This document shows positions 7,010 through 15,443 of a stretch of DNA of 41,217 bases, piece by piece; the stretch's first letter is position 1; each line of letters opens with the position of its first letter. This stretch comes from Clostridiales bacterium. GTDB taxonomy: Bacteria; Bacillota; Clostridia; Oscillospirales; Oscillospiraceae. The stretch covers positions 14,422-55,638 of the forward strand of contig JAAVHT010000040.1 in the NCBI GenBank assembly GCA_014799565.1, written 5' to 3'. Position numbers and translations under genes: made by a program. The notes beneath the pieces were generated by a model, which worked only from the letters and a program-made list of their open reading frames with translations, had not been told where the DNA came from and made no database searches.

Positions 7010-9067
7010 ATGGATAAGAGACTGGAACCTTTGTTCACCCCGTGGAAAATCGGGAACTGCGAAATCAAGAACCGCATCGTGCTCACCTCCATGGGGGGCA
7101 CCAACCTGTTTGGCTGGATGGAGCGCCACCACTTCGATGAGATGGGCGCCAAATTCATCATGGAGGTGGCCCAGAACAACGTGGGCCTGCTCCTGCCGGG
7201 CTGTCAACCCATCCGCAACCCCATGCTCGGCCAGTGGCTGGATCGGAACGACAAGATGTACCGGGATCTGGCAGGGTGGATGCCCAGATTCCATAAAACG
7301 GGGGCCAAACTGTTCGTCCAGCTGACGGCGGGTTTCGGACGTTCTTTCACCATCAGCCCCATGATGGAGACGCTGTATACCAACCCGGCTCTGCGTGTGC
7401 TGGCCAAGCCGGTGATGGATCTGGACAAGATCACCGCTTCCGCCAGCCCCTCTCCTAACCGCTGGTCGGACAAGGTGCCCTCCCGGGCGCTGACGGTGGA
7501 GGAAATCCACGAGTACGTAGCCGCCTTTGGCCGGACGGCAAAGAAGCTGAAGATGGCCGGGGTGGACGGGGTGGAAATCCATGCCGTCCACGAAGGGTAC
7601 CTGCTGGATCAATTTACGCTGAAATACGTAAACAAACGCACCGACCAATATGGGGGCTCCTTTGAGAATCGCTACCGCTTCCCGGTGGAGATCGTCCAGG
7701 AGATCAAGCGGGTGTGCGGCAAGGACTTCCCCGTGTCCCTGCGGTACAGCGTGCTGTCCAAGACCAAGGGCTTCCGCCATGGTGCGCTTCCCGGAGAGGA
7801 CTTCGTGGAAGCCGGACGCGATATGGAAGAATCGGAGCGGGCGGCAAAGTACCTCCAGGACGCCGGGTACGATATGCTCAACTGTGATAACGGAACCTAT
7901 GATGCCTGGTATTGGGCCCATCCGCCCATCTATATGCCGGAGAACTGCAACCTGGCGGATGTGGAGCACATCAAAAAGTTCGTGGACATCCCCGTGGTGT
8001 GTGCTGGACGGCTGGATCCCCGGACAGCGGCAGATTCCATCGCCGCAGGGCAGCTGGACGGCGCGGGCTTTGCCCGTCCCTTCCTGGCGGATCCGGAGTG
8101 GGTCACCAAGCTGACGGAGGATCGGGAGGCGGACATCCGGCCCTGCATCCTGTGCCACAACGGCTGCTTCAATATGTGCCACTATAAGGGCGTACCCAAC
8201 GACCAGGAGCTGAACGACAGCCTGCACCTGGCCCGGTGCGCCGTCAACGCCGAGATGATGCAGTGGGACAAGCACGCCATCAAAAAGACTGACACACCCA
8301 AGACCGTCCCCATCATCGGCGGCGGCATCGGCGGCATGGAGGCGGCGCGGGTGCTGAAGCTCCGGGGCCATAATCCGGTGATCTACGAAAAGGGCGGCGT
8401 GCTGGGCGGCACCTTTATCCCTGCCAGCGCAGAATCCTACAAGGGAAAGCTGCGGCAGCTGCTGGGCTGGTACCGGCGGCAGATGGAGCTGCTGGGCATC
8501 GAGGTGCATCTGAATACGGAAATCCGGGGTCTGTCCCAATTTGCGGGGAAGGACGTCATTGTGGCCACCGGGTCTGTACCTCGGGTGCTGTCCCGGGTTC
8601 CGGGCCATGAAAAGATGGTGGAAGCCTGCGAATTCTTGAACAAGGAGAAAGAGGTGGGCCAGCGGGTGGCCGTCATCGGCGGCGGACTTACGGGATGCGA
8701 GATCGCCTATGAGCTGGCCCTCATGGGAAAATCGCCCATCATCGTAGAGATGAAGGACGATCTGGTATCCCAGAAGGGCGTGTGCCTGGCCAACAGCTCC
8801 TATCTGCGGGAATGGTTCGACCTCCACCAGGTGCCGGTCTACCTGGAGACGACCCTCAACGAGGTGCGGGACGGCTCCATCCTCTGCACAGACAAGAACG
8901 GTAAAACGGTAGAGATTGTCTGCGACAGTGTCATCAGCTCGGCCGGGTATATCGCCACGCCGCTGGCTCCGGCGGACAAAACGATCCATCTGGTGGGCGA
9001 CTGCCGGGAGATCGGCAACCTGCGCTCCGTAGTGTGGGGCGCCTACGAGACGGCTATGTCGATTTGA
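7010..9067 (+). CDS. Old Yellow Enzyme-family Fe-S flavoprotein (2-enoate reductase / 2,4-dienoyl-CoA reductase / BaiCD-like)
   Basis: The protein has 685 residues and three parts. Residues 1-370 form an FMN-binding TIM barrel, with the active-site run HAVHEGYLLDQF at 191-202. Cys379, Cys382, Cys386 and probably Cys390 or Cys410 (PCILCHNGC) ligate a [4Fe-4S] cluster. The C-terminal FAD/NAD(P)H domain has IIGGGIGG at 435-442 and a second Rossmann motif AVIGGGLTGCE. Enzymes of this build reduce the C=C bond of enoates, dienoyl-CoA or 3-oxo-4-ene steroids in anaerobes. ATG 7010 follows AAGGAGG at a normal distance. The shared operator links it to the dehydratase operon: the dehydratase would make a double bond and this enzyme would reduce it. 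Confidence 0.88.
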   Translation: MDKRLEPLFTPWKIGNCEIKNRIVLTSMGGTNLFGWMERHHFDEMGAKFIMEVAQNNVGLLLPGCQPIRNPMLGQWLDRNDKMYRDLAGWMPRFHKTGAKLFVQLTAGFGRSFTISPMMETLYTNPALRVLAKPVMDLDKITASASPSPNRWSDKVPSRALTVEEIHEYVAAFGRTAKKLKMAGVDGVEIHAVHEGYLLDQFTLKYVNKRTDQYGGSFENRYRFPVEIVQEIKRVCGKDFPVSLRYSVLSKTKGFRHGALPGEDFVEAGRDMEESERAAKYLQDAGYDMLNCDNGTYDAWYWAHPPIYMPENCNLADVEHIKKFVDIPVVCAGRLDPRTAADSIAAGQLDGAGFARPFLADPEWVTKLTEDREADIRPCILCHNGCFNMCHYKGVPNDQELNDSLHLARCAVNAEMMQWDKHAIKKTDTPKTVPIIGGGIGGMEAARVLKLRGHNPVIYEKGGVLGGTFIPASAESYKGKLRQLLGWYRRQMELLGIEVHLNTEIRGLSQFAGKDVIVATGSVPRVLSRVPGHEKMVEACEFLNKEKEVGQRVAVIGGGLTGCEIAYELALMGKSPIIVEMKDDLVSQKGVCLANSSYLREWFDLHQVPVYLETTLNEVRDGSILCTDKNGKTVEIVCDSVISSAGYIATPLAPADKTIHLVGDCREIGNLRSVVWGAYETAMSI

Positions 9068-9404
9068 GCAAAGTCCCCCCTTTCGAGTTTTTCTCGAAAG
9101 GGGGGACTGCTATCTCCGCCAGCGCGTCGTTCACTGTTTGCGAAGGCGCCTTGGCCCATTGCCGGACAGTATCAAATTCGGGGTAACAGTATCTCCACCT
9201 GCCGTGCTGTCCCCGTGCGATCTCTCCTGCCTCTAGTTTTGCCGCCTGCTCCCGCCATACCTCCAAAATCGTAAGCAGTTCCTCCGAATCACATCCGTTT
9301 GGCTCCACCTGCAAGTAGACGCTTCCGGTTTCGCCGTACACCTTCGGCCCATAGACGTCTTCCAAGGTGAACAGGGTGCGAACCAGTTCCTTGGCTGCAC
9401 CCAT
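9054..9404 (-). CDS. Uncharacterised 116-aa reading frame downstream of a gtrA remnant
   Basis: The frame encodes a plausible soluble protein (TLEDVYGPKVYGETG, LEVWREQAAKLEAGEIARG, GRWRYCYPEFDTVRQW) but I recognise no family. There is no convincing ribosome binding site before ATG 9404; the frame is continuous with a gtrA fragment immediately upstream, so it may be a fusion created by rearrangement. Its 3' end passes through the strong hairpin at 9072-9108 and overlaps the flavoprotein gene by 14 bases, which is unusual for a functional gene. It may be a relic. Confidence 0.35.
   Translation of the reverse strand: MGAAKELVRTLFTLEDVYGPKVYGETGSVYLQVEPNGCDSEELLTILEVWREQAAKLEAGEIARGQHGRWRYCYPEFDTVRQWAKAPSQTVNDALAEIAVPPFEKNSKGGTLLKST
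9072..9108. terminator. Strong 16-bp hairpin after the flavoprotein
   Basis: AGTCCCCCCTTTCGAG (9072-9087) is perfectly complementary to 9093-9108 with a five-base loop. Neither flank has a long T tract, so it may act as a weak bidirectional terminator or as an mRNA-stabilising stem for the 7010-9067 transcript. Confidence 0.6.
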
Positions 9405-9491
9405 GTTTACAAACAGCGCCTGGCTGTACGCGGGCAGGGCAGCGGACAGCCAGGCCAGCACCACCGCCAGGATGATGAACTTGAACAGCAA
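9404..9491 (-). pseudogene. gtrA-like fragment (internal membrane segment)
   Basis: The minus strand encodes FKFIILAVVLAW followed by SAALPAYSQALFV, nearly the same as ILLAVVVVVISAALPAYSQALFV in the intact GtrA protein at 37052-37576. Only about 30 codons survive, and the upstream side ends at a terminator hairpin. It is a relic of a second gtrA copy fused in frame to 9054-9404. Confidence 0.7.
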
Positions 9492-9492
9492 A

Positions 9493-9532
9493 AAGAACCA
9501 GGCCGGAGCAACAAAGCTCCTGCCTGGTTCTT
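9493..9532. terminator. Bidirectional terminator hairpin
   Basis: AAGAACCAGGC (9493-9503) pairs with GCCTGGTTCTT (9522-9532), with an inner GGAGC/GCTCC stem and one mismatch between. TTTTAG follows on the plus strand and TTTTTGC on the minus strand. It would end the minus-strand stress operon whose last gene stops at 9683. Confidence 0.8.
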
Positions 9533-9682
9533 TTAGTTCTCTACAGAGTATTATAATTTTCAGGCTCTTATCAAGCGAAATGCCGGCAAAGACCTCATCT
9601 TTTTAAAATTTGTTTCTTCAACTCAGGAGCTCTTTTGTGCTGTCTGCACGACCTGGAGCGGTTTATATAAGAAACGAAAGCA

Positions 9683-9856
9683 TTATCCTCGCTTGGGCGG
9701 GTGCAGATCCCAGTCTGGGAAACAGCTTGCAAAACCTTCCAGATTTTGTGTCAGCATGATGGACTCCATCTTTGCCAAATCGGAGTCGCCCTGACCAAAC
9801 AATGCCTCCAGTTCGTCAAAATCGGCCATGCCATCCAGTTCGGGTATGTTTTCCAT
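9683..9856 (-). CDS. Small acidic protein, last gene of the SPFH/zinc-ribbon operon (57 aa)
   Basis: The 57-residue product starts MENIPELDGMADFDELEALF and ends DLHPPKRG. It is rich in Asp and Glu and has no membrane segment. GGGAGGTC lies four bases before ATG 9856, and the gene starts 33 bases after the coiled-coil protein. No family is recognised. Position and a good ribosome binding site support a real gene; a regulatory or partner-binding role in the stress operon is a guess. Confidence 0.65.
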   Translation of the reverse strand: MENIPELDGMADFDELEALFGQGDSDLAKMESIMLTQNLEGFASCFPDWDLHPPKRG

Positions 9857-9888
9857 GATAGACCTCCCATTATGAAATCGTGAGCTTT

Positions 9889-11556
9889 TTAAGCCACAAT
9901 GTCGCGAATCTGTTCGCTCTCAAATTTCCGTACCAGCGATTGCGCCTGCGTCCACTCCGAAAGCGCCGCATCGATCTTTTGCTTTCCGGACAAAATTCTT
10001 CCATCAAAATCTGCGTTGCTGTTTACCGTGTTCGTGGCGATATCCTTAACAGCCTTGGAGGAACTCAGAAAGAGGCCTACCGCTCCAATCAGCAGGATAA
10101 CGCCGAGGGGGAACATGGGGACCAGACAAATCACGCCTAAGACGGCCAGCACCAAAGAAGCAATTTTCAGTTGCTGGGGCCGCTGTGTCTGTATCGCGCT
10201 GAGGGTTTCGGCACGGCGCCGCTCCATATGCTGCTCAAAGTCCGTCTTCAGGGCCGCACCGTTGGTTCCGTCTGTGGAGACGCCGCGCCAATCTTCGACT
10301 TCCAGCGTAATCTGTTCCGGGAACGTGGGCTTTTTCTCGGTGATGTAGGTCTCAAATCCGTTGCGGATGTAGCTGCTCAAAAACGACACGGCGGTCTTCT
10401 TTTCGGAGGGACGCACTCCCTCTTTGGCGACGATGACATTGGTCATTTGACCGATGAGGTCAATAGTTTCCTCCCGCTTTTTGCGCTCTGCCGCCAGAAT
10501 GGACGCCTTGGCCGCCTCGGTGTCGCCGTCGAAATTGCGCACCGCCATCAGATACTGTTCCTCCTTGCGCAGAGGTTCTTCTTTGCTGTCATAGCGGCTG
10601 ATCAGGGCAACAAGAGTTTGGTCGATGTCCTTTTTCAGCTTTTGCTGATCCACCTCTACATTCTTCATCTTGGAGAAGTTATAGGCGATCTTATCAACGG
10701 AATTGATGCGGCTGACATAAGCAGAGATGGCATCGTATTCATGGACACAGGCGCTCATCTGGGGGAACTGTCCCTCCAGATTCACGGTGAAGTCCTCACA
10801 GTAGGCGCGCCACTGCTCCGCCTGCTTGGATTCAAAGTCGTCGCCGTTCTCCTGGATTTCCTTCATCCATTTTGCGACATAATCGTCGCACATATGCTTT
10901 TCATCCGGCCCGAATACGCCGTTCAGATAGGCGTTCAGATAGGTGAAGTTACTTCTGGTGAAATTGGAGACGGTCTGTTTTGCAAAGTAGATGGACAGCC
11001 ACTCATAGCACGTGTCCGTGCGGTTGTTCCGTCGGCAGATCAGGGCCATAGTCAACGCCGTTTTTTCCTCGTCGCGCTTCATGGCCTCAGCAATGGCGCG
11101 GTCGGCCAGATCCCGGTCGTTGCCGATCCAGGCAGAGACGGCGATTAGGCAAGGGGCAAGCCAATAATCCGGCGTAGAGAGCATCAGCTCTTCTGTAACC
11201 TGAGAGATGGTGGTCTTTTTGACCAAAGCCAGGTCTGTGGCCTGCAACACGCCCAACATGGTTTCGCGGACGGTCTTGTAGTCGCCGAAGCTCTGCTCCA
11301 GCTCCTGACGCACGCGAATCAGCTCCGTGGCGGCCTTCTGCAGGGCGGCAGCCTTTCTGTGTTCATTCAAAAAGCTCTCGAAGCTGGTTTTAAGGGCCTG
11401 TAGATCCCGGTTTACCTTTGCCAGGTCGTTGCTGACGCTGTCAATTTTTTTGTTGCTCAGGGCAAGCTCTGTCTCAATGCGCCTTGTGGCCTCCGATACC
11501 GAATCAATTCGGCGCTCCAGCCCGGAAAGGTTGATGTTTGCTGCTTGTGTTGCCAT
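9889..11556 (-). CDS. Coiled-coil protein with C-terminal membrane hairpin (555 aa)
   Basis: Residues 1-100 are predicted coiled coil (heptad-like runs in LERRIDSVSEATRRIETELA and later LQALKTSFESFLNEH). A long helical, probably TPR-like cytosolic body follows, with the run ALTMALICRRNNRTDTCYEWL. Two adjacent hydrophobic segments at about 465-500 (IASLVLAVLGVICLVPMFPL, GVILLIGAVGLFL) form a membrane hairpin, and a short helical tail ends the protein. ATG 11556 follows AAAAGGGGAG. I do not recognise a named family. In the operon it follows an SPFH protein and two zinc-ribbon/membrane proteins, so a role in sensing or repairing envelope stress is plausible. Confidence 0.8.
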   Translation of the reverse strand: MATQAANINLSGLERRIDSVSEATRRIETELALSNKKIDSVSNDLAKVNRDLQALKTSFESFLNEHRKAAALQKAATELIRVRQELEQSFGDYKTVRETMLGVLQATDLALVKKTTISQVTEELMLSTPDYWLAPCLIAVSAWIGNDRDLADRAIAEAMKRDEEKTALTMALICRRNNRTDTCYEWLSIYFAKQTVSNFTRSNFTYLNAYLNGVFGPDEKHMCDDYVAKWMKEIQENGDDFESKQAEQWRAYCEDFTVNLEGQFPQMSACVHEYDAISAYVSRINSVDKIAYNFSKMKNVEVDQQKLKKDIDQTLVALISRYDSKEEPLRKEEQYLMAVRNFDGDTEAAKASILAAERKKREETIDLIGQMTNVIVAKEGVRPSEKKTAVSFLSSYIRNGFETYITEKKPTFPEQITLEVEDWRGVSTDGTNGAALKTDFEQHMERRRAETLSAIQTQRPQQLKIASLVLAVLGVICLVPMFPLGVILLIGAVGLFLSSSKAVKDIATNTVNSNADFDGRILSGKQKIDAALSEWTQAQSLVRKFESEQIRDIVA

Positions 11557-11583
11557 GTCTTCTCCCCTTTTCTTTTTTAATTG

Positions 11584-12393
11584 TTACACAATACCGGCGT
11601 CTGCTCTGTATTTTTCGCATTTTTTCTGATATGCACCCAAGAACTTTCCCTTCAGCGCCACGTCATTGATGGCGGCAATGACCGTCCCCACATCGGCAAT
11701 GTAGTGTTCATAGAAATACCTTGCCTTTGCCTTCAGGTAAAAGCTGTTGTCCACATAGGGGGAGTCAGGATTTGTGTCGATCGCTTTCAGCAGAGCAAAG
11801 CAGGTTTTGGGGATACCGCAGTGGGAAGCCAGCTCCTGATACATCTCAAGGAGACTCTTGGTCAAAAAATTGGCTGAGGTTCGCTTCCCGATCAAATAGG
11901 GACACAGCGTATCAATGAATCCGCACAAGTCCGCGGCGTCCGCCTCCGCCTGCATATTCATGGCGACCAGCTGGATGACGTCCTCCTCATAGTCGGCCAA
12001 GTTGTATGCGGAGGAGAGCAGCAGACCCCGGATGTCCGTCACTTCGTCATATTCCAGGGCCACATCCTTGATTTGAGTGAAAAAGCGCCGCATAGAGTCC
12101 GGCTTTCTGGCGGTGAACTCGTCGTAATAGGCCAGAATATACATGGCCGGGGCGTTGTCCATGGAGATATTCATGACCTCCATGGCGTAATGGCGGGCAT
12201 CCTCCAGCTTTCCTTCCGAAAAAAAGCGGATCGCGTTGCGGCGGCTGAATACCACCTTGCCGTTGGCGTTCAGCGTCGCCCGGGAATAGTACTCCTCCTT
12301 GCCGCATTGATTGCAGATCAGGATCCTCCGTTTCGGGTTAAATACCACGTTGGTACTGCCGCAGCCGTGACACTGCATTCCCTCCATTTCCAT
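11584..12393 (-). CDS. TFIIB-type zinc-ribbon protein with helical repeat body (269 aa)
   Basis: An N-terminal zinc ribbon is formed by Cys8, Cys11, Cys27 and Cys30 (CHGCGSTNVVF and ICNQCGKEEY). The rest is helical and TPR-like (LEDARHYAMEVMNISMDNAP; AMYILAYYDEF), with no membrane span. Zinc-ribbon proteins of this type are found beside SPFH/YdjI-like proteins in Firmicutes. A good RBS (AGGGAGGAATCGC) precedes ATG 12393, and the stop is 27 bases before the coiled-coil gene. The ribbon probably binds another protein of the operon and not DNA; that is inference. Confidence 0.75.
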   Translation of the reverse strand: MEMEGMQCHGCGSTNVVFNPKRRILICNQCGKEEYYSRATLNANGKVVFSRRNAIRFFSEGKLEDARHYAMEVMNISMDNAPAMYILAYYDEFTARKPDSMRRFFTQIKDVALEYDEVTDIRGLLLSSAYNLADYEEDVIQLVAMNMQAEADAADLCGFIDTLCPYLIGKRTSANFLTKSLLEMYQELASHCGIPKTCFALLKAIDTNPDSPYVDNSFYLKAKARYFYEHYIADVGTVIAAINDVALKGKFLGAYQKKCEKYRADAGIV

Positions 12394-12407
12394 CTGCGAT
12401 TCCTCCC

Positions 12408-13106
12408 TTACCCCTTGAACGCAGCGGCGCTGCCTCGAGTCTTCCAGGTGAGCTCTGCTTCATGAATCTTGTCCTGGATCGCGGAGGGTTCTTCCTGGTG
12501 CGTCATCAGGTGCATCAACTCGTCCAACTGGCGCTCCATCTGTCGCTCACACTCAAAGGTGGCCCCTGTGGTGATGTTTGTGCTGTAATCCACCGCCTCC
12601 TTCAACTTCAAAAGCCGGGCCCTGATCTGACTGTCCTCCGCAATGCCAAGGAGCTCGCCCAGCTTCGCGGAAATGCAGACAGGGCCGGAGATCTTCTGCC
12701 GGGTACGATCCAACTGCTCTGAGAGGCGCTGGGCATCCTTTTCCGCATAAACGATCAGAAAGATATAGATAATGTTGACAATTGCGTTGCAGAGCAGCAG
12801 AGAGATGTTGAAGCCGCCGCGCCCGGACAAAACCAGCTTTGTGTTTAAGATCATAGACGATGCAACATAGCCAATGGTGAAGTATATGGAAAGCGCACCA
12901 ACCTCTGTAGCCTGTCTCCCGGGGGAGTGTCGGAATACCGTCAGATATAAAATCGACAGCGCAACTGCGGAAAGCACAAAGATCACTGCACCGGTGCATC
13001 GAAAGGACAGGCCAAACCGCTCAGGGATGACAAAGATAAAAAGGCACCAGATAATCCCCAATACCCCAATAGCGGCGGCCAACAAGTTGCGATTTGATAA
13101 TCTCAT
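12408..13106 (-). CDS. Four-helix integral membrane protein with cytosolic helical tail (232 aa)
   Basis: Four hydrophobic segments lie at about residues 8-28, 38-58, 68-90 and 100-120 (NLLAAAIGVLGIIWCLFIFV; CTGAVIFVLSAVALSILYL; YFTIGYVASSMIL; LLCNAIVNIIYIFLIVY). A charged, helical cytosolic tail of about 110 residues with EQLDRTRQKI and ERQMERQLDELMHLM follows. The layout resembles XpaC-like or YdjH-like small membrane proteins of envelope-stress clusters, but no clear match was recognised. AAGGGGTGAT precedes ATG 13106, and it is 21 bases after the SPFH gene. Confidence 0.75.
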   Translation of the reverse strand: MRLSNRNLLAAAIGVLGIIWCLFIFVIPERFGLSFRCTGAVIFVLSAVALSILYLTVFRHSPGRQATEVGALSIYFTIGYVASSMILNTKLVLSGRGGFNISLLLCNAIVNIIYIFLIVYAEKDAQRLSEQLDRTRQKISGPVCISAKLGELLGIAEDSQIRARLLKLKEAVDYSTNITTGATFECERQMERQLDELMHLMTHQEEPSAIQDKIHEAELTWKTRGSAAAFKG

Positions 13107-13127
13107 TCATATCACCCCTTTCCTCAG

Positions 13128-14486
13128 TTAAATTTTTGTTCCGCATTCAGCGCAAAATTTTGCACCTGGCATCAGCTCCGTTCCACAACTGGGACAGGTA
13201 AGGCTGAGTCTGTGGCCGCAGTTGGAACAGAATTTGGCGCCGGGAATCAGCTTCGCGCCGCAGTCGGGACAGACCGATTCCGCAGCCGGGAACATTTCGC
13301 CGCAGTTGGAGCAAAATTTCACACCCGCGGCGTTCTTCGTGCCGCAGTGGCTGCATATCTTCTGGTCGGCGGCCGGAGCCGGATGAGGAGCAACAGGTGT
13401 CCCTGCAATGGAATTTTGGGCGATAGAGCTCATATTTGCGCCGAAGGCCCCGCCGACGCCAAAGCCCATACCTAAGCCCATGCCGGCGCCCATAAAGCCG
13501 GAGGAGGTTCCCTCATTTTCAGCGGCGGCCTGCATGACATTGAAGGAGTGCTCCTGCTGGTAGGTATAGCCCTCCCGCTCCCGCATCCGGGCGCGAGCGG
13601 CAGACTCGATGTCCATTTTAGCAGCGACGCCCTCCGCCTCAATACGGTTCTTTTTGCGCTGGATCTTCGCCTCATTGATGATGCGGAGATCCTCGTCGGG
13701 GACGTTGATATTGTGGAAGGAGAAATTGTCCAGCGTCAAGCCGAAGGAGTCGAAGTGTTCAATCAGACTGGTATAGATGGCCTTGGAGAACTCAGAAAGA
13801 TAGGCGCTTATCTTCAAAACGCTGATCTGTTCCCGAATAATCTGTTTACCCAACAGATCGGGGACATATTCGAGAATTCTGGCACGCATGAAAGAGATCA
13901 GCTCATCTCGGGTATAGTCCGCCCGGGTTCCCACCACCTTTTGCAAGAATTTCCTGGCCTGCATTTCCGCGCGGCTGGTATCAATCTGTTCGATGTGGAC
14001 GCCGAACAGGCCAAACGCGCGGACGTGGACATTGACGTCCTCCTCGGGATCGGTTACCACAACGGGGGCTTGAGTTCCCCAGGAGAGTTCGTTCATATAA
14101 GTAGTATTTATAAAATAGACCGTGCTGTGGAAAGCTGACTCGCCACCAGTCAGGGCATGGGACAAATTTCGGAAAGGAGCAAAACGGCTGTCTCCGGTCT
14201 CCAGCTTGATTTTACAGGGTCCCATAAACGTGGTGAGCTGTGAGGCACCCGTTCCGTCATCACCCAGAGAATTGCCTGCGTTCATATTGTTGGTGAAAAC
14301 AGCCATCTGTGATGGGCCAACAATCAGATAAGAACCGTTGGGAAAGTCTTCGTACTCGTATTTATGCGCGATGATAGAAGCTTCTTGGTCAAATTCGGGC
14401 TCCCATTTAATGACATCAACAGAAAATGCGCCTAAAATTCCAGAATGCTGTTTTTCTTTTGGATTATTGCTTGAGAACAAACCCAC
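13128..14486 (-). CDS. SPFH-domain protein with C-terminal zinc ribbons (YdjI / virion-core-like)
   Basis: The protein has 452 residues. An SPFH/band-7-type domain fills about residues 30-300; it is followed by a coiled segment (EAKIQRKKNRIEAEGVAAK), a Gly/Met-rich linker (MGAGMGLGMGFGVGGAFG) and at least three C-x2-C zinc-ribbon modules in the last 80 residues (ICSHCGTKNAAGVKFCSNCG; VCPDCGAKLIPGAKFCSNCG; TCPSCGTELMPGAKFCAECG). B. subtilis YdjI has the same order and is recruited to the membrane in a PspA/LiaH-like stress pathway. The start is GTG 14486 behind GGGAGG. It is the first gene of a five-gene minus-strand operon. Confidence 0.88.
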   Translation of the reverse strand: MGLFSSNNPKEKQHSGILGAFSVDVIKWEPEFDQEASIIAHKYEYEDFPNGSYLIVGPSQMAVFTNNMNAGNSLGDDGTGASQLTTFMGPCKIKLETGDSRFAPFRNLSHALTGGESAFHSTVYFINTTYMNELSWGTQAPVVVTDPEEDVNVHVRAFGLFGVHIEQIDTSRAEMQARKFLQKVVGTRADYTRDELISFMRARILEYVPDLLGKQIIREQISVLKISAYLSEFSKAIYTSLIEHFDSFGLTLDNFSFHNINVPDEDLRIINEAKIQRKKNRIEAEGVAAKMDIESAARARMREREGYTYQQEHSFNVMQAAAENEGTSSGFMGAGMGLGMGFGVGGAFGANMSSIAQNSIAGTPVAPHPAPAADQKICSHCGTKNAAGVKFCSNCGEMFPAAESVCPDCGAKLIPGAKFCSNCGHRLSLTCPSCGTELMPGAKFCAECGTKI

Positions 14487-14565
14487 TTCAAATTCCTCCC
14501 ATAGATTTTATTTGTGCTGCAATTTCTTGAATTTTTTGAGTAATGGGTTGCGTTTATCTTGGTTT

Positions 14566-14594
14566 AGCATATCACATAAATCGACATTTTTCAA
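14566..14594 (-). promoter_or_regulatory. Promoter of the SPFH operon
   Basis: On the minus strand TTGAAA (14594-14589) and TATGCT (14571-14566) are 17 bases apart, with a TGTGA next to the -10. The leader to GTG 14486 is about 75 bases. No operator is obvious. Confidence 0.5.
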
Positions 14595-14649
14595 CATTAA
14601 TCGAGCCAAATCTAAGGATCCTCAACGGGTGCCAGCAGCATGGTTCCTT

Positions 14650-14880
14650 TCATATGGCACCATTTCGCCGTCAAGCTCAGCCAAGGCCCCCAGCACACTG
14701 TCAGCAGCTGGATCAACTCTCCAGGCCATTTCCAGACCATCATCGACCCAAACTGCACCACATCGGCGTGGGCATCCCCCAGTACGACCTGCTGCTATCT
14801 GGTTCTCGAAATACTCAACAGCGTCAATTTCTATGCGCAGCAGGGCACTGCCCGGATGAGCAAATCTGAAGATCAATTCT
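14650..14880 (+). pseudogene. CAP/SCP-domain (PR-1-like) secreted protein remnant, frameshifted
   Basis: In one frame the DNA reads VSSWINSPGHFQTIIDPN, the conserved helix of bacterial CAP domains (WxxSPGHxxNIxDPxF). About 14755 the match moves into another frame, HIGVGIPQYDLLL, the next CAP strand. Both ends are missing and no start codon or RBS is present. The following 14881-15140 shows no gene; a short tail VFTEMEVTECKWKKHGE ending at 15053 may be another relic. Confidence 0.7.
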
Positions 14881-15140
14881 CACTTCGGTTCCGCCGTGCC
14901 TAAGTCGAGCACCTGCATTGCTTCTGGGTAGTGCGTTTTAGGATCAAAGCTGAAATCCCCGGCTGCCAAACGCTGCCACATGGTCTCCTCTATCAGTGTT
15001 CACCGAGATGGAGGTCACCGAGTGCAAGTGGAAGAAGCATGGTGAATAAAAATGCGGGGTCAATTTTGACACCCCTGCAAAACAGAAGATCGTTTCCCCC
15101 AGTGGGTGGATTTTTTCACATGGTCATATAAAAGTTAAAA

Positions 15141-15175
15141 AACGGGCTGCACAGCGTCTGACTGTGCGGCCCGTT
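15141..15175 (-). terminator. Terminator of the gtrA relic
   Basis: AACGGGCTGCACAG (15141-15154) pairs with 15162-15175 with one mismatch; on the minus strand it is followed by TTTTTTAACTTTTA. It lies just after the end of the gtrA fragment at 15186. Confidence 0.75.
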
Positions 15176-15185
15176 TGCAACTGAT

Positions 15186-15311
15186 TCAGCCCTCCATAAA
15201 GGAGTGCATATTCCTATTTCTATCCAGCATAACCCAGAACTTCATGGCAGGGCAGCTGATGATGACCTGCATCAGAATATTTACGATATTGACCAGGGGG
15301 AAGCTCCCAGG
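15186..15311 (-). pseudogene. gtrA-like fragment (C-terminal segment)
   Basis: The minus strand encodes SFPLVNIVNILMQV then ISCPAMKFWVM and a stop, matching the last 50 residues of the intact GtrA at 37052 (LANILNILIQV, SYPAMKFWIM). The N-terminal three quarters is absent. Together with 9404-9491 it represents two different pieces of gtrA on the two sides of the SPFH operon, but in swapped order. Confidence 0.75.
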
Positions 15312-15443
15312 CCCTTACGAAATTAGATAGGAACAACCTGCTGTGTATTAATCAAAAATGCTTCTCTGTTTTGCAACACCCCCAAGCGGTTATTGTTATA
15401 CGAAAAAGTGTACCGTGTCTGTTCCTGGATATCTTCCTCAGAT

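Noticed and set aside
6992-8989. Minus-strand 665-codon frame opposite the flavoprotein
   Set aside because: A shadow of a high-GC gene; no family motif and no start signal.
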